Below, one piece after another: positions 1 through 9,222 of a stretch of DNA of 64,000 bases. A model generated the notes under the pieces. The model was not told the DNA's origin and did no database searches. It saw only the letters and a list, made by a program, of their open reading frames with translations. Position 1 is the first letter of the stretch. Every line of letters begins with the position of its first letter. The position numbers and the translations under genes were made by a program. This DNA is from Virgisporangium aliadipatigenens (lineage in GTDB: Bacteria; Actinomycetota; Actinomycetes; Mycobacteriales; Micromonosporaceae). Where the stretch lies: positions 1 through 64,000 of the forward strand of contig NZ_BOPF01000013.1 in the NCBI RefSeq assembly GCF_016863615.1, read 5' to 3'.

Positions 1-339
1 GGGTGGGAGCGTGCCGGCGGCGGCGAGCCGTTCGGAGAGGGGCTCGCCGTGCACGTACGCCATGACGAGGTACGCGGCGTTGCCGTCCTTCGTCTCGGTC
101 TCGCCGTAGTCGTAGACGTCGACGACGTTCGGGTGCCGGAACGCGGCCAGGATGCGCGCCTCCGCCGCGAACCGCTTGCGGAAGTCCGGGTCGGTCAGCA
201 GCGTCGGGAGGAGCACCTTGACGGCGACGGTGCGGCCGAGCCGTTGGTCGGTCGCCCGCCACACCTCACCCATTCCCCCGCTGGCGAGGAACTCGTCGAG
301 GCGATAACGGTCTGTCAGCAGATCACCCGGGCGCAACAC
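1..339 (-). CDS. Serine/threonine protein kinase, N-terminal part (runs off window edge)
   Basis: The first 113 codons of a Hanks-type kinase. The glycine-rich loop ASGGMGEVWRA lies near residues 17-27 and the invariant lysine in TVAVKVLL near residue 39. An alpha-C glutamate candidate (FAAEARIL) follows, then the hinge YLVMAYVHGE near residue 96. The catalytic loop lies outside the window. The start is a GTG at 337-339, preceded on the minus strand by a GAGGGG ribosome site. It lies 30 bp after the stop of the aromatic-pathway fusion on the same strand, so the two may be co-transcribed. The family phosphorylates proteins at the membrane in PknB-type signalling; substrates cannot be told from this fragment. 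Confidence 0.93.
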   Translation of the reverse strand, partial: MLRPGDLLTDRYRLDEFLASGGMGEVWRATDQRLGRTVAVKVLLPTLLTDPDFRKRFAAEARILAAFRHPNVVDVYDYGETETKDGNAAYLVMAYVHGEPLSERLAAAGTLPP

Positions 340-369
340 ATTCCCCTCTGTACCCAAAGGGTTCAGAGG

Positions 370-2352
370 CTACCCGTCCGCGAGGCCTCCCATCAAAGCG
401 GCAAACTGACGGAAATCAATGCTCTGGTCCGCGTCGGAGAGGGCCGTGTCGGGCTCCGGGTGCACCTCGATCAGCAGCCCGTGGCTGCCCACCGCACGTG
501 CGGCGCGGGACATCGGATCGACGTAGCGCCGGTTGCCGGTGCCGTGGCTGGGGTCGACGATGATCGGCAAGTGGGTCCGTTCGCGCAGCACCGGGACGGC
601 CGAAAGGTCGAGCGTGTTGCGGGTCGCCGACTCGAACGTGCGGATGCCCCGCTCACAGAGGATCACCTGCTGGTTACCGGCCGACAGGATGTACTCGGCG
701 GCGGCGAGCCACTCGTCGATGGTGCTGGAGAGGCCGCGCTTGAGCAGGACCGGCCGGTCGACCCGGCCGAGCGCGCGCAGCAGGTCGAAGTTCTGCATGT
801 TCCGGGCGCCGACCTGGAGGATGTCGGCGGTTTCGGCCATCCGGGCGACCTGTTCCACGGCCATGACCTCGGTCACGATGGGCAGGCCGGCCTCCTTGCC
901 GGCGGCGGCGAGCAGTTCGAGCCCCTCCCATCCCAGCCCTTGGAACGCGTACGGGGACGTGCGGGGCTTGAACACGCCGCCGCGCAGCACGTGCGCCCCC
1001 GCGTCCCGCACGGCGCGGGCGGCGGCGAAGATCTGTTCCGGCGACTCGACCGAGCAGGGGCCGGCCATCACGACGAACCCCTCGCCCACCAGCACGTCGC
1101 CGACCCGCACGACGGTGTCCCCGGCGCGGGTGGCCCGGTCCACGAGCCGGCCCGTGGACTTCGCCACGGTGGGCGCCGTCACCACGGACTCGATGGAATC
1201 CGCGGGCGGCCGGACCGTGCCGGGCTGCGGGGTCACCCGGGTCACCTTGGCCGGGTAGGAGCCCAGCACCTTCACGTACAGGGCCGCGCTGCGCAGCTCG
1301 TCCAGCACGAGCTGGGTTCGCGGATCGCTCACGTTCCCCTCGAAGTCGAGGAAGAACAGGTACTCGAAGGGGCGTCCGGGCCGGGGCCGCGACTCCAGCT
1401 TGGTCAGCGAGTGCCCGCTGCCGGCGAGGATCTCCAGGCAGCGCAGCAGCGCCCCCTCCTCGTGCCGGGTGGTCAGGACCAGGCTGGTCTTGCAGGGCAC
1501 CCGCGGGTCCACGTCGATCGGCTTCGCCGCGAGGACGACGAAGCGGGCGTAGTTCTCCGGTTCGTCGGCGATGCCGCGGCGCAGGATGACGAGGCCGTTG
1601 GCGTCGGCCGCCTCCGGCGACCCGATCGCCGCGAAGGAGGGGTCCGCGCGCCGGGCCACGTCGGCCATCGCGCTCTCCGAGTGCGTCACTCTTCCTTTGA
1701 CGGAACGGAGGAAGCCCGCACACGGCTCGAGATCACGCGCCGGCGCGAGGACGTCCGTCAACGCGTTCACCGGGATGTCGGCCGGGCCGGCGAGACAGCG
1801 TTCGAGCCGCCACGTCTCCTCGCCGACGACGGCCACGTCGCCGCGGCGCAGCAGGTCGTAAACCTGGTTGATGCTGCCGGCCGTGGTGTCCTCGATCGGC
1901 AGGACGGCGAGGTCGCAGGAGCCGGCCGACACCGCGGCGACGGCCGCCTCGTAGCCCGCGTACGCCACGAACTCGGCGTCCTCGCCGCGCCCCGCCAGAT
2001 GCTTGATCGCCGCGAGGTGGCTGTCGGAGTACTCCGCACCGGCGTAGCCCACCCGCACGGTGGCCGTCGACGTGGGGATCAGGTCGGCGGACTGCCGGTC
2101 GACGGCGTGCCCGATGATCTCCTTGAACACCCGCCGGACCAGGTCGCCGGAGACGCCGCGCCGCCGGGCGGCCGCCTCGACGCCGGCCAGGACGGCGCGT
2201 TCGCGTTCGGTGTCGCGCACGGGTGTGTCGGTGTCCGCCTTGGCCTTGCCGACCGCCGCCACGGTGTCCAGCCGCCGCGCGATCAGGTCCACCAGGCCGC
2301 TGTCGATCTCGTCGAGGTCGCGCCGGAGGTCGTTGAGTTCGGGTCCCGCCAT
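370..2352 (-). CDS. Fused chorismate mutase - prephenate dehydratase - ACT - DAHP synthase
   Basis: 660 aa with four modules in order. An AroQ chorismate mutase (about 5-88) keeps R11, R27, K38, D47, R50, E51 and Q87 at the usual active-site places. A prephenate dehydratase-like domain (about 98-275) follows, then an ACT domain (about 287-365) with GALL (300-303) and ESRP (320-323), the phenylalanine-binding signature. A type I-beta DAHP synthase (about 400-655) has GPCSVES (431-437), [33 protein letters not shown] and [10 protein letters not shown]. It would join the first step of the shikimate pathway to the phenylalanine branch. The dehydratase looks degenerate: IEDTT at 153-157 where IENT is usual, and ARF at 269-271 where TRF is usual. 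I infer phenylalanine feedback on DAHP synthase through the ACT domain. The start has only a weak ribosome site. Confidence 0.9.
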   Translation of the reverse strand: MAGPELNDLRRDLDEIDSGLVDLIARRLDTVAAVGKAKADTDTPVRDTERERAVLAGVEAAARRRGVSGDLVRRVFKEIIGHAVDRQSADLIPTSTATVRVGYAGAEYSDSHLAAIKHLAGRGEDAEFVAYAGYEAAVAAVSAGSCDLAVLPIEDTTAGSINQVYDLLRRGDVAVVGEETWRLERCLAGPADIPVNALTDVLAPARDLEPCAGFLRSVKGRVTHSESAMADVARRADPSFAAIGSPEAADANGLVILRRGIADEPENYARFVVLAAKPIDVDPRVPCKTSLVLTTRHEEGALLRCLEILAGSGHSLTKLESRPRPGRPFEYLFFLDFEGNVSDPRTQLVLDELRSAALYVKVLGSYPAKVTRVTPQPGTVRPPADSIESVVTAPTVAKSTGRLVDRATRAGDTVVRVGDVLVGEGFVVMAGPCSVESPEQIFAAARAVRDAGAHVLRGGVFKPRTSPYAFQGLGWEGLELLAAAGKEAGLPIVTEVMAVEQVARMAETADILQVGARNMQNFDLLRALGRVDRPVLLKRGLSSTIDEWLAAAEYILSAGNQQVILCERGIRTFESATRNTLDLSAVPVLRERTHLPIIVDPSHGTGNRRYVDPMSRAARAVGSHGLLIEVHPEPDTALSDADQSIDFRQFAALMGGLADG

Positions 2353-2383
2353 ATGACCATCTAACTACGGGCATGATGGGCAC

Positions 2384-3004
2384 GTGATCGAACATCTGGT
2401 GACGTCGGGCCAGTTCTCGCTCGACGGCGGGACGTGGGACGTCGACAACAATGTCTGGCTGGTCGGTGACGACCGCGAGGTGGTGGTGATCGACGCTGCG
2501 CACGATGCCGACGCCATCGAGGAGAAGATCGGCGGCCGGAGCGTCAAGGCGATCATCTGCACCCACGGCCACAACGATCACGTGAACGCGGCACCGGCGC
2601 TGGCCGCCCGCACGGGTGCCCCGATCCTGCTGCACCCCGACGACCGGGTGCTGTGGGACCTGACCCACCCCGAACGCGCACCCGACGGCCCGCTCGCCGA
2701 CCAGCAGGTCGTTCTGGTGGGCGGGGTGGAGTTGCGGGTACTGCACACGCCGGGGCACGCGCCGGGTGCGGTGTGCCTGCACGATCCGGTCGAGGGCGTG
2801 GTGTTCACCGGGGACACGCTGTTTCAGGGCGGGCCGGGGGCGACCGGGCGTTCGTACTCCAGCTTCGAGGTGATCATCCCGTCGATCCGGGAGAAGCTGC
2901 TCGTGCTGCCGCCGGAGACGACCGTCCACACCGGACACGGGGACTCGACGTCCATCGGGGCCGAGGCCCCGCATCTCGACGAGTGGATCCGCCGGGGCCA
3001 CTGA
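2384..3004 (+). CDS. MBL-fold metallo-hydrolase, glyoxalase II-like
   Basis: 206 aa. The metal-binding motif THGHNDHV sits near residue 65, with further ligands in HTPGHAPG, FTGDTLF and HTGHGD, the classic zinc ligands of hydroxyacylglutathione hydrolase-like enzymes. From memory, close relatives in actinomycetes lie next to S-(hydroxymethyl)mycothiol dehydrogenase and probably hydrolyse a mycothiol thioester. That dehydrogenase is not here, so the role is inferred. The start is a GTG at 2384; the ATG at 2376 runs straight into a stop. It diverges from the DAHP synthase fusion with 31 bp between the two start codons, so the promoters must overlap. Confidence 0.88.
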   Translation: MIEHLVTSGQFSLDGGTWDVDNNVWLVGDDREVVVIDAAHDADAIEEKIGGRSVKAIICTHGHNDHVNAAPALAARTGAPILLHPDDRVLWDLTHPERAPDGPLADQQVVLVGGVELRVLHTPGHAPGAVCLHDPVEGVVFTGDTLFQGGPGATGRSYSSFEVIIPSIREKLLVLPPETTVHTGHGDSTSIGAEAPHLDEWIRRGH

Positions 3005-3042
3005 GCACACGGCGACGCTCGCGCAGTCGGCACCGAACGGAT

Positions 3043-5175
3043 TCACACCGATTCGGGTATGTAGAGCCACATCGGCGCCGGCGTCTCCGTTTTCGTGCCG
3101 CCGTCCTTCATCGGGACAAGTTGCTCAGCCGGCACCGCACCCGTGAGGCTCAGCCGCAGGTTCTCATCAACGGCCACGACGACATCCTCCGCGGGTCGAT
3201 CGGCCAGCGCCTGCCGGAGCGCGGGCGCGTCGACCATGCGGCTGGCCGTCACGGCCGCCTGGCCTGTGAAGGCGCCGACGTCGGGGCGGACGTAGCCGGT
3301 CGTCATCGCCACCCGAATCCGGAGCCGCGCCGACCGATCGCGCTGCGCATTGAGTTTGCGCAGCACGGAGGTCAGACGCAGTACCAGAGCCTCAATGTCG
3401 ACCGAGTGGGGCAGCACCATGATCAGACTGTCCCCCGCCTCCTGGCGCGGGACGTCGCCGGCGGCGATGCCGGAGTCCGCGAGCACCTCGCGCACCAGCT
3501 GCTCCAGCGTGCGCCTGAGGTGCTGGTGCTCCAGTTCGGAGACCCGGCCGAAGCCCTCGATGTCGACCATCAATACGACGTTGCCGAGGCTCATTGCCCT
3601 TGCGGTCCGCGCGGCTTCGTCCGTGACGTAACGGTCCATCAGCTGCAGCGCGAGTGGACCAAGCAGCGTCCGGTCGTCGGCGCTGATGTGCTCGGCCAAC
3701 CGCTGGGCCAGTCGCTCGGGCGTCCCCGACTCCCGGACGAGGTGAACTGCGGCGAAGTACTCGAGAAACGTGCGATGGGTGAAGCCGTACACCGGCGCCG
3801 CGCCGCTGCTCCCGATCTCGGTGAGGACTCCGGCCCGGCCCGTGCCCCATCGCACGAGTTCTCGGGCGATCTCCTCGGAATCCTCGCGGGTGTACGAATG
3901 CGCCTCGAGATAGCCCGTCACGAGATCGGCCGCCCGCGCGGCAGTCAGTCGCTCGTCCGGGTGGGTAAGCAGCCAGAACGCGAGGAAGGCCAGAGGCGGC
4001 CGGAGACCGCCGACGCGCCGTTCCAGGATGCCGCTGACGGCGTCCCATGATTCGAAGAGGGCCGCAGCGTACCGCTCGTAGACGTCGACGAGACGCGGCG
4101 GCAGGGCACCGGTGTCCAGGTACAGCGCGCACAACAGCGCCAGCAGGAGCGGGTTGCGGCGCAGATCGGTGAGGAGCGCGCTGTTCTCCAGGAAGTCGGC
4201 CGCGTGGTTCTGCGCCGGGTCGGTCGCGCGATCCCCGACCGCCGCGAACCATCGCTGCGCGAACAGGGCGACCTCGCCTTCGTCGAACCCGTCCAGCCGG
4301 CAGAGACCGAACCTGCTCGGATCGAGCGGCGCCGCCGCGTATCCGCCCATGCGCGACGTCACCAAAATCATCGCCGCCGGGTACGCATGCGCGAACACCT
4401 CGATCATCCCGACCACGTCCGCGCGGCGGGTGACCTCGGGCAGTTCGTCGAGGCCGTCGAGCAAGACCAGTGCGCGTCCGTCGTTCAGCAGCCGTTCGAC
4501 CGCATTGTGCGGGGGCGTGACCTGGAGGACGACGCGCAACTGATGCTCGATGAACTCCGCCAAGGACCGCGCGGGGGGAGTCTCTGCGGCGAACTCGCGA
4601 AGGCGCACCACGAACGGCAATGGCCCGTCGCCCGAAGCCGCGGCCCACCGGGCGAGGGCCTGGCACATCGTCGACTTGCCCGATCCGGGCCCGCCCAGAA
4701 CGACCATTCGGCGCTCGCGGCGCAGGACTTCCACGACGTCGGCGGGATCGTCCGTCGTGGCACCGGCCCGACGCACCCGCTGGTGCACGTAGACGGAGTC
4801 GAAGTCGAGCCGCGCCGCGTGGTTGAGGAGCGGGTTGCGCATGACGGCGTGGTACAGCAGGACCCGCTGCCGATACTGATCGACGAATCGGGCCACCGCG
4901 GGCTCTTCGGCGACGGAAACGGTGGGGGCGGACGCACCGGCCCATAGCGTCCGGAACCGTTCGACGTCGCCGTCGAGGTAATTGACAATTTTCTGCAGCT
5001 TCGTCCACGAGGGCACGCGGCGTCCGGAGAGCGCGTCGGCGACGCTGGTGTGGCTCACTGAGTCGAGGGCTCCCGCGATCTGCCGCGTAGAGGGCCGCCC
5101 ACGCGCTTGCCACAGCAGGCGCAGCTCCTCGTGCAGCCCTTCGGCGCCAGCCGACGGGTCGAACGTTTCGGTCAT
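3043..5175 (-). CDS. HTH-NACHT NTPase with C-terminal nucleotide-cyclase-like domain
   Basis: 710 aa. An Xre-like helix-turn-helix (about 15-70) is followed by a NACHT/STAND ATPase: Walker A GGPGSGKST (161-169), Walker B LVLLDGLDE (237-245), sensor-like VTSRMGG near 272 and a winged-helix segment FTHRTFLEYFAA near 465. The last 180 residues resemble a class III cyclase fold common in actinobacterial signalling proteins: VDIEGF (537-542) and GD (581-582) match the two metal sites. The usual asparagine of the transition-state N-x3-R motif is threonine (TASR, 643-646), so cyclase activity is doubtful. NACHT proteins of bacteria act in phage defence and related conflict systems; that role is inferred here. 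The start is ATG 5175, which has a GGAAGAGG ribosome site; an upstream ATG at 5229 lacks one. Confidence 0.85.
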   Translation of the reverse strand: MTETFDPSAGAEGLHEELRLLWQARGRPSTRQIAGALDSVSHTSVADALSGRRVPSWTKLQKIVNYLDGDVERFRTLWAGASAPTVSVAEEPAVARFVDQYRQRVLLYHAVMRNPLLNHAARLDFDSVYVHQRVRRAGATTDDPADVVEVLRRERRMVVLGGPGSGKSTMCQALARWAAASGDGPLPFVVRLREFAAETPPARSLAEFIEHQLRVVLQVTPPHNAVERLLNDGRALVLLDGLDELPEVTRRADVVGMIEVFAHAYPAAMILVTSRMGGYAAAPLDPSRFGLCRLDGFDEGEVALFAQRWFAAVGDRATDPAQNHAADFLENSALLTDLRRNPLLLALLCALYLDTGALPPRLVDVYERYAAALFESWDAVSGILERRVGGLRPPLAFLAFWLLTHPDERLTAARAADLVTGYLEAHSYTREDSEEIARELVRWGTGRAGVLTEIGSSGAAPVYGFTHRTFLEYFAAVHLVRESGTPERLAQRLAEHISADDRTLLGPLALQLMDRYVTDEAARTARAMSLGNVVLMVDIEGFGRVSELEHQHLRRTLEQLVREVLADSGIAAGDVPRQEAGDSLIMVLPHSVDIEALVLRLTSVLRKLNAQRDRSARLRIRVAMTTGYVRPDVGAFTGQAAVTASRMVDAPALRQALADRPAEDVVVAVDENLRLSLTGAVPAEQLVPMKDGGTKTETPAPMWLYIPESV

Positions 5176-5309
5176 GCCCTCTTCCGTTGCACGGTCCGTT
5201 TCAGCAGGTGTAGCGTCGATGTACAGCATTGCACAACACGCGCCGTACAGCCCCGGTGGGCCGTCCGACCATCCTCACATCCGCTGACGTCCCCGCGGAA
5301 AGGACAGCC

Positions 5310-5924
5310 ATGCACCTCCTCCACCCCACCGCCCTTGCGACCAGTTCAGAATGGGACGCGTTCGTGGACGTCAGCGGGCCGGTCATCGGCATCGTCGGCG
5401 TCATCATCGCCGCCGTCGGCATCATCGTCGCTCGTCGCCAGGCCAGCCGCCACGAAGCCACGACTCGCGAGCAGCGGGAGCAGGACCGCCGCGCCGCCGA
5501 GGAACGGGACCGCAAGATCGCCAACCGCGAGGGATGGCGCACCGACCACGAGCAGATCCGGGAGTTGCTCGACCGCGGCAGCACCCTCGGCCACCAGGTC
5601 CGCCACGACGGCCCCTTCTCCGGGGACGGCTTCGACGCGATCGGGCTGGCCGCCTTCCGCATTCGCGCCGAGCAGCTGTCATCGCTGGGCGTCGAACCGC
5701 TCCGCGAGCCCTTGCTCCGACTCGCCGACCTGGCCGAACGCCTCGGCCGGACCGCAGTGCCGGCGGACCACGGCCGGATCCCGTCGTCCACCACTCTGAC
5801 GATCACCCGCCGCGAACTACTGGCGACCCATCGGCTCGCGGTCGCGCAGGACCGGGCCGCCCAAGAGTTGATCGAGGAAGTCGGCCGGGCCCGGCAGGCG
5901 CTGCGCGACGAGTGGGGCGCCTGA
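5310..5924 (+). CDS. One-TM coiled-coil protein divergent from the NACHT gene
   Basis: 204 aa, family not recognised. A short N-terminus (about 1-20) is followed by one hydrophobic segment, GPVIGIVGVIIAAVGIIVAR (about 23-42). A strongly charged helical stretch rich in Arg, Glu and Gln (about 45-85) comes next and is probably a coiled coil, then a mostly helical soluble domain. The ATG at 5310 is chosen because GGAAAGGA precedes it; an in-frame TTG at 5229 lies upstream without a ribosome site. The gene shares a 134-bp divergent promoter with the HTH-NACHT gene. It could be a membrane partner or effector of that protein, but nothing in the sequence proves a link. Confidence 0.7.
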   Translation: MHLLHPTALATSSEWDAFVDVSGPVIGIVGVIIAAVGIIVARRQASRHEATTREQREQDRRAAEERDRKIANREGWRTDHEQIRELLDRGSTLGHQVRHDGPFSGDGFDAIGLAAFRIRAEQLSSLGVEPLREPLLRLADLAERLGRTAVPADHGRIPSSTTLTITRRELLATHRLAVAQDRAAQELIEEVGRARQALRDEWGA

Positions 5925-5971
5925 CGCCCGCCTCTTCGACCCGGAGCACCGACCGCCACCCGATGCGGCCA

Positions 5972-7027
5972 TTAGGCCTTGACGAGGGTGTGGTCCACCA
6001 TTCCGGTCCGCACCCAGGACGGGAACGGGAACACCTCCGTCACCCGACCTTCGAGATCGACCTTCGACACCCCGTCCGGCCGGATCACCAGCATCGTGAT
6101 CTCGTCGATCCAGTACACGTCCCTGGTGTCGGCCGGCAGCGTGCAGACGAGCGTTCGGGCGCTGCGGTCCTGCACGATCGTCTCGCCGTCCTTGTCGAGC
6201 ACGACGTACCCGCCGTCGGGCGACCCGGTCCAGCGCACGCCCACCCGGCCGAACAGCGGCAGCGTGCGCGTCACCGTGCCGGTGTCGGCGGCGTAGACCG
6301 TGGTCGGCGTCGTCACGTCCGTGGGATCGACGGCGACCTCGGTGGCGCTCACCCAATAGGCATGGCAGCCGTCGCCGCACCGGGTGCCGTTCGGCAGCGT
6401 CCGCGCCGTCCGGGTGGCGACGTCGACGACGACGAGGTCCGGCGGGGGCGGCTGCGCCGCGCTGGGATCCTTGTCGCCGCCGGAGAAGACGACGCGGGTG
6501 CCGTCCGGGCTCCACATCCCGCGGGACGGAACGGCGGACACGCCCTCCACCCACTCCACCGTGCCGGTGCCCAGGGTCAGGAAGCCGAGGCGCCCCGCGT
6601 CGTAGACGGCCGCCACGGTGCCCGCCGGGGAGAGCACCGCCCACCGGTACGGCAGCGTCCGGTACATCCCGGCGCCGCGGTCGAAGACGACCGCGTTCCC
6701 GTCGGTGGCGTGCTGGAACGAGCCCAGGACCCACCGGCCCGGATACGAGACCGGCCCGGGATACGTGACGAGCGGAGCGGACGGCGACGCCGACCCCGCC
6801 GGGGAGGCCGCCGCGACCTGTGGCCCGTGGGGTGCGGCGGGGCGCCACACCGCGAAGCCGCCCATCGTGAGCACCGTCAACGCCACGAGCGAACCCGTCG
6901 CGACCCGCCGCCGCACGCGCAGCACCCGGGTCCGGCGCAGGGCACGTTCGGCCAGGTTGACCGGTCGGCCGGCGTCGGCGAGATCGTTGACGGCGACCCG
7001 CAGCGCGCGTTCCAGCGAATCCGTCAT
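5972..7027 (-). CDS. Membrane-anchored beta-propeller protein, probable partner of the adjacent sigma factor
   Basis: 351 aa. An N-terminal cytosolic part with an Arg-rich patch (LRVRRRV near residue 38) is followed by one TM helix (about 42-60). A Pro/Ser/Ala linker then leads into repeated WD40/TolB-like blades, with motifs such as SPAGTVAAVYD, SPDGTRVVFSGG and SPDGGYVVLDKDG. It begins with an ATG that overlaps the stop of the ECF sigma gene by 4 bp, so the two are translationally coupled. In actinomycetes such membrane proteins following SigE-type factors often act as anti-sigma or sensor proteins. No zinc-binding anti-sigma motif is visible, so that role is an inference. Confidence 0.8.
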   Translation of the reverse strand: MTDSLERALRVAVNDLADAGRPVNLAERALRRTRVLRVRRRVATGSLVALTVLTMGGFAVWRPAAPHGPQVAAASPAGSASPSAPLVTYPGPVSYPGRWVLGSFQHATDGNAVVFDRGAGMYRTLPYRWAVLSPAGTVAAVYDAGRLGFLTLGTGTVEWVEGVSAVPSRGMWSPDGTRVVFSGGDKDPSAAQPPPPDLVVVDVATRTARTLPNGTRCGDGCHAYWVSATEVAVDPTDVTTPTTVYAADTGTVTRTLPLFGRVGVRWTGSPDGGYVVLDKDGETIVQDRSARTLVCTLPADTRDVYWIDEITMLVIRPDGVSKVDLEGRVTEVFPFPSWVRTGMVDHTLVKA

Positions 7028-7569
7028 CGGGGCACCTCCGTCAGGCGGGTGAGCAACGCCGGGCCGATGTGGCGGCGCAGCTTGTCGAGGGCGCGCGACG
7101 CCTGGCTGCCCACCGTTCCGGTCGAACATCCGAGCACCTCGGCGACCTGCTTCTCGCTCAGGTCGTCGAGATAGCGCAGCACCAGCACCGCCCGCTGTTT
7201 CGGCGGCAGCCCGCGCAGCGCGTCGATCAGCAGCAGGCGCAGGTCCGGGTCCACGCCGTCGTCGGCGCGTGGCTCGGGCGGCGTCGCCATCAGCGTCTCG
7301 CGCCGGCGGCTGCGCCAACGCCAGATCGACACGCAGTCCCGGTACAGGATGCGCTTCACGTACGCCTCGCCGTCGCCCTCGATCCGCGTCCAGCGCATCG
7401 CCGCCTTGGCGAGCGCGTTCTGCAGCAGGTCCTCGGCCGCGTGCTGGTCCCCCGTGAGCGCGTACGCCACCCGGAACAGCGCATGCGTGCGCTGCGCCAC
7501 GAACTCGGTGAAGTCGCGTTCGGCTGCCTCGTCCACGTGCACCTCCACGAGTACGGACGCCCGGCGCAT
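7024..7569 (-). CDS. SigE-family ECF RNA polymerase sigma factor
   Basis: 181 aa. Region 2 covers about 17-85 (FTEFVAQRTHALFRVAYALTG, AAEDLLQNALAKA, YVKRILYRD). Region 4 covers about 105-165 (LPPKQRAVLVLRYLDDLSE, VAEVLGCSTGTVGSQASRALDKL). The length fits SigE-type group IV sigma factors. It directs RNA polymerase to a small regulon, usually under control of a membrane partner; here the next gene overlaps its stop codon (ATGA) and encodes a TM-beta-propeller protein. The ATG at 7569 has GGTGATGG just upstream; a GTG a few codons later is also possible. Confidence 0.93.
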   Translation of the reverse strand: MRRASVLVEVHVDEAAERDFTEFVAQRTHALFRVAYALTGDQHAAEDLLQNALAKAAMRWTRIEGDGEAYVKRILYRDCVSIWRWRSRRRETLMATPPEPRADDGVDPDLRLLLIDALRGLPPKQRAVLVLRYLDDLSEKQVAEVLGCSTGTVGSQASRALDKLRRHIGPALLTRLTEVPR

Positions 7570-7601
7570 CCATCACCTTGCACGCCTGGCGGAAAGCGCG
7601 A

Positions 7602-7627
7602 CGCCCCGGGTCCGAAGGCCCGGGGCG
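7602..7627 (-). terminator. Hairpin terminator after the acyl-CoA ligase gene
   Basis: A perfect 9-bp GC stem, CGCCCCGGG (7602-7610) with CCCGGGGCG (7619-7627), and an 8-nt loop. It begins 20 bp downstream of the ligase stop on the minus strand and ends catabolic island 1 before the sigma-factor gene. There is no U-tract, which is common in actinomycetes. Confidence 0.65.
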
Positions 7628-7647
7628 CCGTGCAGGAGGCAGGAGAG

Positions 7648-9189
7648 CTAAGCGGTGATCTCCTTGCGGAGCTGCCGCTTGAGGACCTTCATGCTCGGCC
7701 CCATCGGGAGTTCGTCGACGAAGCGCACCTGACGCGGGTACTTGTGCCGGCCGAGGTGCTCCTTGGCGTACTCGATCAGCTCCTCCTCGGTGGGCGCACC
7801 GGCGTCGGCGTCCTTGTGCGGGATGACGACCGCCATGATCTCCTCGCCGTGCACCGGGTCCGGCACGCCGATGACGGCCACCTGGGTGACGCCGGGGTGG
7901 CGGGCCAGCACCTCCTCGACCTCGCGCGGGTACACGTTGAACCCGCCGCGGATCACCAGGTCCTTCTTGCGGTCCACGATCGAGATGAAGCCGTCGGCGG
8001 ACTTGGTGCCGAGGTCGCCGGTGCGGAACCAGCCGTCGATCACGGCCTCGGCGGTGGCCTCCGGGCGGCCGATGTAGCCGGTGAAGACGTTGTGGCCGCG
8101 GATGACGATCTCGCCGAGTTCGCCGGCCGGAAGGAGTTCGATCGAATCCTCCACCTCGGCCCGGGCGATCTCGACGTCCACTCCCCAGATGGCGTGCCCG
8201 ACGGTGCCGGGTCTGGTGCCGAAGTGCGGCTGGTTGGTGGTGGCCGTCGGCGAGGTCTCCGAGAGGCCGTACCCCTCGAAGATCGTGGAACCGAAGACCG
8301 CCTTGAACTTCTCCAGCACGGCCACCGGAAGCGCCGCACCGCCGGAGACGGCGACCCGCACCGCGGGAAGGTCCGTGCGGTTGGCCGCGGCCTCCAACAG
8401 CGCCACGTACATCGTCGGAACGCCGTGGAAGATGGTGACGTTCTCCTTGATCATCACGTCGATCGCGGCGTCGCCGGTGAACCGGGGCAGCAGGATCACG
8501 GTCATGCCGATGCGGAACGACGCGTTCATGCTGACCGTCTGGCCGTAGGTGTGGAAGAGCGGCAGCGCCCCGAGCGCGACGTCCGACGAGCTCACGTCGT
8601 TGTTGTCGAACGCGTTGACCGTGGCGTTGAGCACCAGGTTGAGGTGGCTGAGCACGGCGCCCTTGGGATCGCCCGTCGTGCCGCTGGTGTAGAAGATGAC
8701 GGCCGGGTCCTCGGCCTCCCGCGACACGTGCAGCGGCAGCGGCGGCACCGACGCGCTCACCTCTTCCAGCCGCTTCACCGGAACGTCGGCCGGCACCGGG
8801 CCGAGCGTCACCAACGGGATGCCGGCGGCGCCGGCGGCCGGGGCACCGTTCTGCAGGGTGGCGGCGTGCGAGATCAGCAGGGTGGCGCCGCTGTCCTTGA
8901 GGACGTACGCGATCTCCTCGGGCGTGAGCAGCAGGTGCACCGGCACCACGGCCGCCCCGGCGGCGAGGATCCCGTAGTAGGCGCGCGGGAAGTCGGCGAG
9001 GTTGGGGCACTGCAGCGCCACCGCGTCGCCGGGCTTGACGCCCAGCTCGCGCAGCCCGGCCGCGTACGCGCGGGCCTGCTGCCACAGTTCGGCGTAGGTG
9101 ACCCGCTGGTACGGATCGACGATGGCGGTCTTGTCGGGGTAGCGGCGGGCCGCCTCGGCGAGAACGCTCGCCAGGGAAAGGATCGTCAC
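7648..9189 (-). CDS. Fatty-acid--CoA ligase (AMP-forming)
   Basis: 513 aa adenylate-forming enzyme that activates a carboxylic acid to its CoA thioester with ATP. The AMP-binding P-loop is YTSGTTGDPKGAVLSH near residue 170. Further motifs are FEGYGLSE, GWFRTGDLG near 390, VDRKKDLVIRGGFNVYP near 407, and a C-terminal lysine region KVLKRQLRKEI. It is last in a minus-strand operon ACAD-thiolase-SDR-ligase. A GTG at 9189 is chosen because GAAGGAG lies 7 nt upstream; the GTG at 9198 overlaps that ribosome site. Chain length of the substrate cannot be read from the sequence; the linked ALDH suggests an acid made from an aldehyde. Confidence 0.92.
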   Translation of the reverse strand: MTILSLASVLAEAARRYPDKTAIVDPYQRVTYAELWQQARAYAAGLRELGVKPGDAVALQCPNLADFPRAYYGILAAGAAVVPVHLLLTPEEIAYVLKDSGATLLISHAATLQNGAPAAGAAGIPLVTLGPVPADVPVKRLEEVSASVPPLPLHVSREAEDPAVIFYTSGTTGDPKGAVLSHLNLVLNATVNAFDNNDVSSSDVALGALPLFHTYGQTVSMNASFRIGMTVILLPRFTGDAAIDVMIKENVTIFHGVPTMYVALLEAAANRTDLPAVRVAVSGGAALPVAVLEKFKAVFGSTIFEGYGLSETSPTATTNQPHFGTRPGTVGHAIWGVDVEIARAEVEDSIELLPAGELGEIVIRGHNVFTGYIGRPEATAEAVIDGWFRTGDLGTKSADGFISIVDRKKDLVIRGGFNVYPREVEEVLARHPGVTQVAVIGVPDPVHGEEIMAVVIPHKDADAGAPTEEELIEYAKEHLGRHKYPRQVRFVDELPMGPSMKVLKRQLRKEITA

Positions 9190-9222
9190 AGGGCGCACTC
9201 CTTCGGGGGTGTGGTCACGGTT

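Noticed and set aside
3005-5930. Phage or integrative element around the NACHT gene
   Set aside because: No integrase, tRNA, attachment-site repeat or drop in GC content is visible next to the locus.
5972-9085. One continuous frame fusing the propeller protein with sequence opposite or out of frame with the sigma and ligase genes
   Set aside because: Only the last 351 codons resemble protein; the rest is a frame shadow, and the ATG at 7027 coupled to the sigma stop is the better start.
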